Part shown: positions 9,257 through 17,324 of the stretch, piece by piece
Numbering within the stretch: position 1 is the first letter of the stretch
Layout of the letters: each line of letters begins with the position of its first letter
NCBI RefSeq assembly: GCF_035975855.1
Contig: NZ_CP109055.1
Span: 1,116,001 to 1,180,000, forward strand
Origin: Streptomyces sp. NBC_01304
Lineage (GTDB): Bacteria; Actinomycetota; Actinomycetes; Streptomycetales; Streptomycetaceae
Reading direction: 5' to 3'
Length of the DNA stretch: 64,000 bases
Program-made: the position numbers and the translations under genes
The notes under the pieces: model-generated
What the model was told of the DNA's origin: nothing
Database searches by the model: none
What the model saw: only the letters and a program-made list of their open reading frames with translations

Positions 9257-10963
9257 CGACCACGAGCGGATCCGGCCCCCGTCGAGGGTCACGATCTCGT
9301 CCGCGCCGGCGAGCCCCGACCGCTCATGGGTGACCAGGAGCGTGGTCCGGCCGTGGGTGGCGTCGAGGATGTCGGCGAGTACCGCGGCCGCGGTGTCCGG
9401 GTCGAGCCCCTCGGTGGGTTCGTCCAGGACGAGGACGGGCGGGTCGGCGAGCAGCGCTCGGGCAAGGAGCAGTCGGCTGCGCTGGCCGCCGGACATCGTG
9501 GCGCCGTCCCCGTCCAGGACGGTGTCCCAGCGGTCGGGCAGCGACTCGATCCAGTCCAGGAGCCGGGCCCTGCGGGCCGCTTCGCGCAGGTCGGATTCGT
9601 CGGCGCCGGGGCGGGCCAGCAGCAGGTTGGCGCGGATCGTGGTGCGAAAGACATGGGCGTCCTGGGTCATGCCGGTGATCACGCGGCGAGCTTCGTCGCC
9701 GGCGCAGTCGCGCAGTTCGCGTCCGCCGACCCGGATGCTCCCGGCTTCGTACGGGACGAACCGCATGAGCGCCGCGATCAGCGTGGACTTGCCGGACCCG
9801 CTGGCGCCGACCAGCACGACCCGGCGCCCGGGCGGCAGTCGCAGGCTCACCCCGTCCAGGGCCGCGGGGCCGCCGGGGCGGTGGCGCACCCGCAGGCCGG
9901 TGATGTCCACGCCGAGCGGCTTGTCGGCAGGCAGGGGGGCCGGGTCGGCCGGCTCGATGACCGGCGGCACGGTGTCGAAGAGGTCGGCCAACCGGCGTGC
10001 CGAGGCCCGCACTTCGGCGAGGCGACGCGCGGCGGCGGGCAGTGGGGCGAGGGCCTCGAAGGCGACGAGGGCCAGGACCGCGAGCACGGTGAGGTGCACG
10101 GCGGGCAGCGCGCCGGAAGCGTGCGCGCGCAGCGCGAGCCAGGTGACGCCGACCGTCGCCCCGGCCTGGAGCAGCAGCACCACGGCGGAAGCGACCGATG
10201 TGGTCAGGGCGCCACGGCGCTCCAGTGTGGCGATCCGGTACGAGGCACGGCGGGCCCGCGCTTCGGCCTGTCCCCGGGCGCCGAAGGCGGCGAGGTCCGC
10301 CGCCCCCTGGGTCAAGTCCAGTGACATCGCGGCGAGTTCCGCGCGCGCCGCCTTCCCGGCGCGGCCCGCGCGGCGGGAGAGCGCGAGCACCAGGGCGGGC
10401 ACGAGGAGTCCCGCCACGGCGAGCAGCAGCCCGAGCAGCACGCCTGCCTGTGGCAGCAGCACCGTGGCCACTCCGGTGGCGGTCGCGGCGACCGCGCAGG
10501 CGGCCACGACCGGGATCAGGACCCTCAACAGGAGGTCCTGGGCGGCGTCCACGTCGTCGACGAGACGGGTCAGCAGGTCGCCGCTGCGAAAGGCGGGGGT
10601 GCCCGCCGGCGCGAGCGGCACCAGCGCCTCGTACACCCGGGCGCGAAATCCCGCGACGGCCCGCAGCACGCCGTCGTGACCGAGGAGTCGGTCGGCATAG
10701 CGCAGCGCTCCGCGCCCCAGCGCCAGGGCGCGTACGGCGACGATCGCGAGGCTCACCGAGGCGAGCGGGGGCTGCTCGGCGGCCCGCGTGATCAGCCAGG
10801 CGGCGGTGCCCATCAGCGCGGCCCCGGCCAGCTCGGTGCCGGCGGCGGCGAGCGCGGCGGGCAGCAGCCTGCGCCAGTACGGGAGGAGGTGCCGCAGCAG
10901 CCGGAAGGTGGGGCGCGGCCCGCGCGCTGACGCCGGGGCGGCGACTTCGACGTAGGAGGTCAT
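9254..10963 (-). CDS. cydC: CydC-type subunit of heterodimeric ABC exporter for bd oxidase assembly
   Basis: 569 aa. Six transmembrane helices in the first ~320 residues are followed by an ATPase domain: Walker A GASGSGKST, Q-loop MTQDAHVF, signature MSGGQRSRLLLARAL, Walker B VLVLDEPTEGLD, H-loop VTHE. CydDC exports cysteine and glutathione and is required to mature cytochrome bd. The ATG overlaps the stop of a 42-codon linker frame (ATGA), which in turn overlaps the stop of cydD, so all three are probably translationally coupled. From memory, some Streptomyces carry CydD and CydC as one fused polypeptide; here they are separate. Confidence 0.93.
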   Translation of the reverse strand: MTSYVEVAAPASARGPRPTFRLLRHLLPYWRRLLPAALAAAGTELAGAALMGTAAWLITRAAEQPPLASVSLAIVAVRALALGRGALRYADRLLGHDGVLRAVAGFRARVYEALVPLAPAGTPAFRSGDLLTRLVDDVDAAQDLLLRVLIPVVAACAVAATATGVATVLLPQAGVLLGLLLAVAGLLVPALVLALSRRAGRAGKAARAELAAMSLDLTQGAADLAAFGARGQAEARARRASYRIATLERRGALTTSVASAVVLLLQAGATVGVTWLALRAHASGALPAVHLTVLAVLALVAFEALAPLPAAARRLAEVRASARRLADLFDTVPPVIEPADPAPLPADKPLGVDITGLRVRHRPGGPAALDGVSLRLPPGRRVVLVGASGSGKSTLIAALMRFVPYEAGSIRVGGRELRDCAGDEARRVITGMTQDAHVFRTTIRANLLLARPGADESDLREAARRARLLDWIESLPDRWDTVLDGDGATMSGGQRSRLLLARALLADPPVLVLDEPTEGLDPDTAAAVLADILDATHGRTTLLVTHERSGLAGADEIVTLDGGRIRSWS

Positions 10964-11088
10964 GCGGCCATCTGCCTTCCTGTGGACGTTAGTTGGACTT
11001 GAAGCGCGAACAGCGGCGGTTCTCCTGCCGAGCGGGCCCTGCCTGTACGCAGTCGCCGCGAGCGGTCAGCGACTGCGGGCTCGCTCAC
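10960..11088 (-). CDS. Possible 42-aa linker ORF coupling cydD to cydC
   Basis: A GTG start overlaps the cydD stop (GTGA) and its TGA overlaps the cydC ATG (ATGA), filling the inter-gene gap exactly. A plausible Shine-Dalgarno (GGAGAAGGG) lies 11 nt upstream inside cydD. The 42-residue product is Arg/Ala-rich with no recognisable domain. It may be a coupling leader, a small CydDC accessory peptide, or the remnant of an interdomain linker from a fused cydDC gene. No homology support is available. Confidence 0.35.
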   Translation of the reverse strand: MSEPAVADRSRRLRTGRARSAGEPPLFALQVQLTSTGRQMAA

Positions 11089-12782
11089 GAGAACACCAGC
11101 CCTTCTCCGGCCACCGCTTGGGGGAATGCGAGTCCCCCTGCCCGCACCGTGACGATCCGGTCGGCATGTGGCAGCAGGCTCGTCCGGTGGGCCACCACGA
11201 GTGCGGTGCGGTCGCGCATGAGGCGGACCGTGGCGTGGGTGACGGCGGCCTCGCTCTCGGCGTCGAGGTGGGCCGTCGGTTCGTCGAGGAGCAGCACCGG
11301 CGCGTCCTTGAGGAACGCCCGGGCCAGGGCGATCCGTTGACGCTGCCCGGCGGAGAGCCCGGCGCCGTGCTCGCCGAGCGGGGTGTCGTACGCCCGTGGG
11401 AGCTCCTCGATGAAGAGGTCCGCGGCAGCGGCGCGGGCCGCTCGGCGCACCTCGGCGTCGCTCGCTCCGGGGCGCCCGAGGCGGATGTTGTCCGCGACGG
11501 ACGCAGCGAACAGGTGGGGGCGTTGAGGCACCCACGCCACTTGGGCGCGCCACTCGTCGAGGTCGAGGTGGGAAAGGCAGGTGCCACCGATCGTGATCCG
11601 GCCCGCTGCGGGGGGCACGAAGCCGAGCAGCAGTGCGAGCAGGGTCGACTTGCCCGCGCCGCTCGGGCCGATCAGGGCGACGTGCTCGCCGGGACGGACG
11701 GTGAGGGAGACCTTCCGGAGGGCCGGCTCCGGGCGGCCCGGGTACCGGACCGTCACCTCGTCCAGGCGCAGATCCGCCCGGCGGGGGTGCGGCACCGGGG
11801 TACGTCCGGCGCTCACGACAGGCGCGTCCGTCTCTCCGGGAGCATCGAGGAGCGCGAACACCCGCTCGGCCACGGCGATCCCCTCGGCACTGTCGTGGAA
11901 GGCCGCCCCCGCGGCACGCAGCGGCAAGTACGCCTCGGGGGCGAGGAACAGCACGACCAGGGCGGTACGCAGATCGAGCTCCCCGCCGAGCAGTCGCAGC
12001 CCGACCGGGACGGCCACCAGGGCCACGGACAGGGTGGCGACGGTCTCCAGGACGAAGGAGGAGAGGAACGCCACCCGCAACGTTCGCATCGTGGCCCGTC
12101 GATGGGCCCCGGCCATCTCGCCCACGACCCGGCTCTGGTGCCGCTCGCGGCCGAACGCGCGCAGCGTCGGAAGTCCGGCCACCACATCGAAGAAGTGCCC
12201 GCCGAGGCGGGACAGCAGCTGCCACTGCCGGGCCGTGCGCAGGGCGGTGTGCCGGCCGACCAGCGCGCCGAACACGGGGATCAGCGGCAGCGTCACCACG
12301 ACGATCAGGGCCGAGGTCCAGTCGGTCCACAGCAGCCAGGCGACCACCGTGAGGGGCACCACCGCGGCGGCCGTCATCGCGGGCAGCGAGCCGACGACGT
12401 ACGGGTCCAGGGCGTCGAGGCCGCGCGTGAGCAGCGTGGCCGTCTCGCCGTGCCGGCCGGCCGTCAGGCGCAGCGGGCCGGTGTGCCGCAGCCGGCCGGT
12501 GATCCGGTCACGCAGGGCGCGCTTGGCGTCGGCGGCGGCCCGCTGCGCGAGCAGGCCACGGGTCCAGGTCAGCAGCGCCCGCAGGGCCATGACGGCGGCC
12601 AGGGCGACCAGCGGCGCGTCCCGGAACGGGTGGTCGGCGAAACCGTCCGCAAGGACCGTCGCCAGCAGGCTCGCCTGGGCCACGACGAGCCCGGCGGCGA
12701 GCAGCGCCAGTGCAGTGGAGGACGTCATGTGGCGCCGCAGGACGGGGAGTTCCCGCAGCAGGCGGCGTTCGATCGGCTTCAT
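11085..12782 (-). CDS. cydD: CydD-type subunit of heterodimeric ABC exporter for bd oxidase assembly
   Basis: 565 aa. An N-terminal six-helix membrane domain is followed by an ATPase: Walker A GPSGAGKST, signature LSAGQRQRIALARAF, Walker B VLLLDEPTAHLD, and H-loop VVAHRTS. It pairs with CydC to move thiol compounds across the membrane during cytochrome bd biogenesis. It starts 30 bp after the cydB stop in the order cydA-cydB-cydD-cydC. The last codons are VFS-TGA, immediately overlapped by a GTG that opens the 42-codon linker frame. Confidence 0.94.
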   Translation of the reverse strand: MKPIERRLLRELPVLRRHMTSSTALALLAAGLVVAQASLLATVLADGFADHPFRDAPLVALAAVMALRALLTWTRGLLAQRAAADAKRALRDRITGRLRHTGPLRLTAGRHGETATLLTRGLDALDPYVVGSLPAMTAAAVVPLTVVAWLLWTDWTSALIVVVTLPLIPVFGALVGRHTALRTARQWQLLSRLGGHFFDVVAGLPTLRAFGRERHQSRVVGEMAGAHRRATMRTLRVAFLSSFVLETVATLSVALVAVPVGLRLLGGELDLRTALVVLFLAPEAYLPLRAAGAAFHDSAEGIAVAERVFALLDAPGETDAPVVSAGRTPVPHPRRADLRLDEVTVRYPGRPEPALRKVSLTVRPGEHVALIGPSGAGKSTLLALLLGFVPPAAGRITIGGTCLSHLDLDEWRAQVAWVPQRPHLFAASVADNIRLGRPGASDAEVRRAARAAAADLFIEELPRAYDTPLGEHGAGLSAGQRQRIALARAFLKDAPVLLLDEPTAHLDAESEAAVTHATVRLMRDRTALVVAHRTSLLPHADRIVTVRAGGLAFPQAVAGEGLVFS

Positions 12783-12812
12783 CCCGGGATCCCTTCACAC
12801 GGTCGGAAGTGG

Positions 12813-13835
12813 TCAGAAGTAGCTGGGGTGACGGCTCCCGGTCCGCCCTCGAAAGGCCCACCAGCTCCAGCTCTGATACGCGAGGATCACCGGGATCAGC
12901 ACGACTCCGAAGACGCTCAGAAGCTTCAACGTGGCCTCGTCCGTGACGGCGTGCTCGATGGTCAGCCCCGTGCCCGCCCGGCTGATCAGGAGGTACGGGT
13001 AGTGGCCGGCGCCCACGAGCAGCACGGGCAGCACGGTCGCGCAGCTCGTGGCCACGAACGCCTGAACCCGACCCCCACGGTCGAGGCACCACCAGGCACC
13101 GAGGAGGGCCGCCGCCCACAGGGCGGCGATGACCGCCGCGGTCGCCCGGTTCGTCATCGAGGCGCCCGCCCCGAAGAGGGTGAGCATCAGCGCGAGGGCA
13201 CCTGCGACGACGGCCCCGCGCGCCAGGCGCGCACCCAATCGCCTTGCATGTGCGGCAAGTTCGGGGGCCGAACGCAATGCGACGAAGGCTGCGCCGTGCG
13301 CCGCGAAGAGCAGTGCGGTGATGACGCCACAGGCCAGCACGAACGGCGAGAACACCTCACCGAACCCGATGTGGAAGCTCCCGTCGGCCCGTCGGGGCAC
13401 GCCGTGCAGCAGCAGTCCCACGACGAGTCCCCAGCACACCGCGGGAAGCGCCCCGCCGAACACGATCAGGGCGTCCCACCGGCGGCGGGCCCCGGCGCCG
13501 TCGGAGCGGCGGCGCAGCTGGACCGCCGCGTTGCCGAGGACCAGGCCGACGAGGATCGCCACGATCAGCGGGTACAGGCCGGACAGGAGGGTGCCTTCCA
13601 GGTGCGGGAAGGCACCGAAGAGGACGCCGGCGAAGGCGACCAGCCAGACCTCGTTGCCCAGGAAGAACGGCGCGATGGCGTCGAGGGCGGCGCTCCCGCT
13701 GGTGCGCATGCCCTCCCGATCGCCCCGGCCGAGGAAGGGATGCAGCATCTGTGCGCCGTAGTCGTAGCCGCCGAGCACGAAGTAGCCGCCGAGGAGCAAG
13801 CCCAGCAGGGCGAGCCATGCGATCTCGAGATTCAT
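12813..13835 (-). CDS. cydB: Cytochrome bd ubiquinol/menaquinol oxidase subunit II
   Basis: 340 aa with eight or nine hydrophobic helices. Family marks are the N-terminal GGYDYGAQML, FFLGNEVWLVAFAGVLFGAFP and the C-terminal SYQSWSWW-like segment (AYQSWSWWAF). Subunit II supports the haem-bearing CydA in quinol oxidation coupled to O2 reduction at low oxygen. It is 14 bp downstream of cydA and 30 bp upstream of cydD, clearly one operon. Confidence 0.95.
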   Translation of the reverse strand: MNLEIAWLALLGLLLGGYFVLGGYDYGAQMLHPFLGRGDREGMRTSGSAALDAIAPFFLGNEVWLVAFAGVLFGAFPHLEGTLLSGLYPLIVAILVGLVLGNAAVQLRRRSDGAGARRRWDALIVFGGALPAVCWGLVVGLLLHGVPRRADGSFHIGFGEVFSPFVLACGVITALLFAAHGAAFVALRSAPELAAHARRLGARLARGAVVAGALALMLTLFGAGASMTNRATAAVIAALWAAALLGAWWCLDRGGRVQAFVATSCATVLPVLLVGAGHYPYLLISRAGTGLTIEHAVTDEATLKLLSVFGVVLIPVILAYQSWSWWAFRGRTGSRHPSYF

Positions 13836-13849
13836 CGGTCAACTCCTGT

Positions 13850-15133
13850 TCAGAACGAGGCTGTTCGGACGGGCGCGACATCCAGGCCGTCGTCAGGTGG
13901 CGGCTCGGTGACGCCGAGCTGCGTGGCGTCCGGGCCGCGGCGGGCGAAGCGGGTGATCAGGGTCCAGTTCGTCACGGCCAGCGCGAGGAAGAGCGCGATG
14001 AACACGGCGCAGGACACGGCCAGCGCGGCCGTGCTGACGTTCGAGAGCGCGTCCTCGACCGTCAACTGGCCGTAGACGAGCCAGGGTTGGCGCCCGACCT
14101 CGCGGACGACCCAGCCGCCCACGGAGGCGATGAAGGGGAACGGGACGGTCGCGAGCAGCACCCACAAGGCGGGCCGCCAGCGCATCAGCCGGTTCTTCCA
14201 CAGCAGGATGACGGCGATGAACGTGATGGTGGACACGGTGTTGCCGATGATCGTCATCACGTCCATCGAGATCCGGATCGTGTCCTGCCAGGGCACGTAG
14301 TCGCCGGGCCCGTACTCCTTGACGAGCCGCGCCTGCACCTCCGCGACGCCGCTGCCCTCCAGGACCGCGTGCTTCATGGGCTGCGTCCGCTCGATGATCG
14401 GCCGCTGCAGCTCGCCGGCGACGACCACGAAGAAGGAGGCGACCATGGACACCCACAGCCCCAGGCGCAGGGAGCCGCCGAACAGCTCGGTTTCCTTGGT
14501 GCGCCGCAGGAAGTGGTAGGCGCTGACCCCGGCGACGAAGACGCCACCCGTCGTCAGCGCGCCGAGCGCGAGGTGGAGGAGTGCGACCAGGGCGCTGGAG
14601 TTGGTGAGCAGCGCCCCGAAGTCGGTCAAGTAGGCCGCGCCGTCCCGCACTTCGAAGCCGACGGGGTGCTGCATGAAGCCGTTGGCGATCAGGATCCAGT
14701 ACCCGGATGCGTACGCGGTCAGCGCGACCAGCCAGATGAGGGTGACGTGCACGCCTCTGCGCATCCGGCCCCAGCCGAAGATCCACATGCCGAGGAAGGT
14801 GGACTCGGCGAAGAAGGCGATGAGGGTTTCGAGCGCCAGTGGGGCGCCGAAGACATTGCCCGCGAACTTGCTCAGGCCGCTCCAGCTGAGTCCGAACTGG
14901 AACTCCATGACGAGGCCGGTGACGATGCCGACCGCGTAGTTGATGACGTAGAGCTGACCCCAGAAGCGGGTCATGCGCTCCCTGACGGCTCTCTTGGCGG
15001 GATCACGGGCGTACGCGGCCCTGGTGTGCATGATCGCCACGATGGGGACGAGCCCCATGGTGAGGATCACGAACAGCCAGTGGATGCCGGTCGTGGCCGC
15101 GAACTGGAGTCGGGCCAGATCCGCAGCGCTCAT
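13850..15133 (-). CDS. cydA: Cytochrome bd oxidase subunit I (short Q-loop type)
   Basis: 427 aa. Haem ligands and proton-path residues are visible: H18 (GIHWLF), E102 and E110 (LETLIAFFAESTF), H187 (LLHLALG) and M293 (SMDVMTIIG), plus GGWVVREVGRQPW with E345. The quinol-binding Q-loop contains QPMKHAVLEG but is short, which explains the length below the ~520 aa of the E. coli subunit. It acts in the membrane as a high-affinity, non-proton-pumping terminal oxidase. The SD is TAGGAAGG. The leader carries a C-rich repeat (G-rich on the plus strand), and a LysR gene is divergent. Confidence 0.95.
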   Translation of the reverse strand: MSAADLARLQFAATTGIHWLFVILTMGLVPIVAIMHTRAAYARDPAKRAVRERMTRFWGQLYVINYAVGIVTGLVMEFQFGLSWSGLSKFAGNVFGAPLALETLIAFFAESTFLGMWIFGWGRMRRGVHVTLIWLVALTAYASGYWILIANGFMQHPVGFEVRDGAAYLTDFGALLTNSSALVALLHLALGALTTGGVFVAGVSAYHFLRRTKETELFGGSLRLGLWVSMVASFFVVVAGELQRPIIERTQPMKHAVLEGSGVAEVQARLVKEYGPGDYVPWQDTIRISMDVMTIIGNTVSTITFIAVILLWKNRLMRWRPALWVLLATVPFPFIASVGGWVVREVGRQPWLVYGQLTVEDALSNVSTAALAVSCAVFIALFLALAVTNWTLITRFARRGPDATQLGVTEPPPDDGLDVAPVRTASF

Positions 15134-15150
15134 GGTTCGGCCTTCCTAGG

Positions 15151-15198
15151 ACGGGACGGGACTGGGACTGGGACGGGGACTGGGACGGGGACTGGGAG
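15151..15198. repeat. G-rich tandem repeat with G-quadruplex potential upstream of cydA
   Basis: Eight runs of GGG or GGGG separated by AC or ACT on the plus strand give ~6-bp units over 48 bp. This meets the usual G3+N1-7 quadruplex pattern. It lies 18-65 bp upstream of the cydA ATG, with the G-rich strand being the cydA template strand. Confidence 0.75.
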
Positions 15199-15204
15199 GA
15201 ACGT

Positions 15205-15301
15205 GTCACCCGCGTGGTGACCTCACTGACGACCGTAGGGACAATTGCTTATGCACTCCAAGACCGGTTTGGTCATGTGGACATGACTCCGCAGGCATAA
15301 G
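15205..15301. promoter_or_regulatory. Inverted repeats between cydA and divergent lysR gene (probable LysR sites)
   Basis: Three dyads are visible: GTCACC-N5-GGTGAC (15205-15221); a perfect GTCATGT-GG-ACATGAC (15272-15287); and CTTATGC at 15248 matched by GCATAAG at 15295-15301, enclosing the previous one. LysR regulators typically bind such dyads in the divergent promoter they share with a target gene. Confidence 0.5.
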
Positions 15302-15313
15302 TGAAGGTGGACA

Positions 15314-16297
15314 GTGGATCTTCTGCAGTTGCGTTACTTCCAGGCCGTCGCCCGTTACGAGCACATCAGTCGCGCCGCCGAGGAACTGCGCGTCGCCCAG
15401 CCCTCGCTCAGTCGCACCATCGCCCGCCTGGAGGCCGAGCTCGGCTCCCCGCTCTTCGACCGCCAGGGGCGCCGGATCCGGCTCAACCAGTACGGCGCGA
15501 CGTTCCTACGTCACGTCGATCGCGCGCTCAGCGAGCTCGACGACGGCTGTCGTGCCGTCCGCGAGGCCCGCGACACCGGGCTCGGGCGGGTCAGTGTCGC
15601 CTGCGAGACCCTGCTGACGATCAGCCCGCTCCTTGGCAGCTTCCGAGCCGCCCATCCCCGTACCGACGTGCGGCTCTTCCAATCGAACGTGGAGGAGATG
15701 GACCGCCAACTGCGCGCCAGGGAGGTCGACTTCTGCGTCGCCTCACAGCCCCTGACCGGAGCGAATCTCGAGTCGGTCGAGCTCACCCGCGAGGAGGTGC
15801 TGCTCGCCGTTCCGTACGGGCACCGGCTCGACGGGCGGGAGAGCGTGACGATCCCCGAGATCGCGGTCGAGCCCTTCGTCACCACGCGCCGCGGGCACTG
15901 GCAGCGCGCCTTGCTCGACCGGCTGTTCCTGTCCGAGGGGCTCACTCCGCTGCTGTCCTGCGAGGGCAACGAACCGGCCGCCATCCAGTTCATGGTCAGC
16001 GCGGGCCTCGGCATCGGCCTGATCCCGTCGGTCTCCCGCGAGGTCGGCACGGAGGCGCAGACCCCGGTGGCCTGGGTCCACCTGGACGCACCCGACTGCC
16101 ATCGTGTGCTCACCCTGGCCTGGAACCGCGACTCCTACCTGTCCGAAGCCGCCCTGAAATTCCGCGAGTTCATCACCACCGGGCCCCTCATGGCCCATCG
16201 CCTGCCCGATCCGCGCCGAACGACCGGCGGCCGACCAGGACTTGCCACCGACACACCGAGCGACCTATCGTTTATCGATAACATCGATAAACGATAG
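15314..16297 (+). CDS. LysR family transcriptional regulator
   Basis: 327 aa. The N-terminal winged HTH (residues 1-60) reads MDLLQLRYFQAVARYEHISRAAEELRVAQPSLSRTIARLE in separate conserved blocks. A periplasmic-binding-protein-like effector domain follows from about residue 90 to 290. The GTG at 15314 has AAGGTGG upstream. It is divergent from cydABDC, with dyad symmetries between them, so control of the bd oxidase genes is a natural hypothesis. The C-terminus (FIDNIDKR) is encoded by half of a large palindrome that also forms the promoter region of the next gene, so the last residues may be a by-product of that element. Confidence 0.9.
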   Translation: MDLLQLRYFQAVARYEHISRAAEELRVAQPSLSRTIARLEAELGSPLFDRQGRRIRLNQYGATFLRHVDRALSELDDGCRAVREARDTGLGRVSVACETLLTISPLLGSFRAAHPRTDVRLFQSNVEEMDRQLRAREVDFCVASQPLTGANLESVELTREEVLLAVPYGHRLDGRESVTIPEIAVEPFVTTRRGHWQRALLDRLFLSEGLTPLLSCEGNEPAAIQFMVSAGLGIGLIPSVSREVGTEAQTPVAWVHLDAPDCHRVLTLAWNRDSYLSEAALKFREFITTGPLMAHRLPDPRRTTGGRPGLATDTPSDLSFIDNIDKR

Positions 16298-16300
16298 GTC
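16262..16300. promoter_or_regulatory. Perfect 18-bp-arm palindrome, probable operator of the DUF2975/XRE pair
   Basis: GACCTATCGTTTATCGAT (16262-16279), a 3-nt centre and its exact complement (16283-16300). It overlaps the last codons of the lysR gene and ends 14 bp before the DUF2975 start. The A+T-rich core TATCGTTTATCGATA stands out in this GC-rich DNA. It fits a binding site for the small XRE protein encoded two genes on. Confidence 0.7.
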
Positions 16301-16314
16301 AACGGGGGCTCAAG

Positions 16315-16965
16315 ATGGCGAAGCTGCGCAATCCACTGGAACCGATATCAACGGCGGCCACGAACATCCTGGTCGTGATGGTGACGTCGATCGTCCTGGC
16401 GCTGCTTGCCGCGCCCTTCCTGAACATCACCGTGCTCGGCATCGGCGAGGACTCGGTGTGCGTCACGGACACCAGCACCAGCACCAGCGTCGACGAGGGG
16501 CAGCACACGGACACCTACCGACCGGCCCCGGGTGCCACAGTCGCCCTCGACGCCCAGCCTCGCTACTGCACCGATGACCCCAGCGCACTGCAGAGCGTGC
16601 TCAACACCGCGGGCTACGCAGTCCCCTTCGGCTTCACCCTCGGCGCACTCTTCCTGGTCGTCCGCCTGATCCGGGGCGCCGAGCGCGACGGCCTCTACAC
16701 CACGCGGACCGCCGGGCAGCTGCGCGTACTCGGATGGTGGCTGCTGGCGGGCAGCGTGCTCGCCGCGCTCACCACCTCCGTGACCGAGACGGCCCTCATC
16801 GCCTCCCTGAGCCGGAACCCGGACGACGAGGTGCCGGCCTTCGCCGGCCTGTGGATGTGGGATGTTCCCTTCATGGCAATCCTCACCGGCCTCGGCATCC
16901 TCTCCTTCGCACGGATCATGCGCATCGGCAGCGACATGCGCGAAGACCTCGCAGGCACGGTCTAG
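16315..16965 (+). CDS. DUF2975 family membrane protein
   Basis: 216 aa with four predicted transmembrane helices (about residues 16-42, 98-120, 140-165 and 180-205), the DUF2975 layout. The loop after helix 1 carries CVTDTSTSTSVDEG and CTDD, with cysteines that could pair outside the membrane. Its stop overlaps the GTG of an XRE regulator (TAGTG), which is the conserved partner of this family in Gram-positive bacteria. The function of the family is unknown; a membrane sensor or stress module is inferred. A perfect palindrome lies directly upstream. Confidence 0.85.
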   Translation: MAKLRNPLEPISTAATNILVVMVTSIVLALLAAPFLNITVLGIGEDSVCVTDTSTSTSVDEGQHTDTYRPAPGATVALDAQPRYCTDDPSALQSVLNTAGYAVPFGFTLGALFLVVRLIRGAERDGLYTTRTAGQLRVLGWWLLAGSVLAALTTSVTETALIASLSRNPDDEVPAFAGLWMWDVPFMAILTGLGILSFARIMRIGSDMREDLAGTV

Positions 16966-17189
16966 TGCCGGAGGACAAGGAGGAGCACGGGATCGAGGTC
17001 CACCTGGACCGGCTGCTCCAGGAGCGCGGCATGACGCTCACCGAGCTCGCCGAACGGGTCGGCGTCACGCACGTCAACCTCTCGATCCTGAAGAACGGCC
17101 GGGCACGGGCCATCCGTTTCACCACCCTGACCCGCCTCTGCGAGGTCCTGGACTGCCAGCCCGGCGACCTGCTCAGCCACCGTCCCTGA
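16965..17189 (+). CDS. Small XRE-type HTH regulator (YozG-like)
   Basis: 74 aa, almost entirely one Cro/CI-type HTH: LDRLLQERGMTLTELAERVGV, then HVNLSILKNGRARAIRF as the recognition region, then LTRLCEVLDCQPGDLL. The GTG start at 16965 overlaps the DUF2975 stop by one base, so the two are translationally coupled. Members of this group usually sit directly after a DUF2975 gene and probably autoregulate the pair through a TATCG-type palindrome, which is present upstream at 16262-16300. Confidence 0.9.
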   Translation: MPEDKEEHGIEVHLDRLLQERGMTLTELAERVGVTHVNLSILKNGRARAIRFTTLTRLCEVLDCQPGDLLSHRP

Positions 17190-17240
17190 TCCGCTCAACT
17201 CCCCATCCAGCCACGCCATTTAGTGAACATGGCGAGATTT

Positions 17241-17254
17241 TGAGAGCGCTCTCA
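17241..17254. promoter_or_regulatory. LacI-family operator upstream of GH64 gene
   Basis: TGAGAGCGCTCTCA is a perfect 14-bp palindrome with the CG-centred core typical of LacI-family operators in Streptomyces (compare the cellobiose-regulator box TGGGAGCGCTCCCA). A TTGACG hexamer lies 10 bp downstream. The probable repressor is the LacI gene just past the GH64 gene. Confidence 0.75.
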
Positions 17255-17324
17255 GCAACAACTCTTGACGGCATCCGGCGTCGCCACAACAGTGGGAGCT
17301 CCCCCACAACCCCAGGAGACCCAC

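Noticed and set aside
10962..14075. A 1037-codon plus-strand frame antisense to cydB, cydD and cydA
   Set aside because: Composition is His/Arg/Gln/Gly-rich with no domain; the minus-strand cyd genes account for the coding signal.
15200..15230. Rex operator for the cyd operon
   Set aside because: GTGTCACC...GGTGACCTC only weakly resembles TGTGAA-N4-TTCACA and lacks the key TTCACA half; listed instead as an unassigned dyad.
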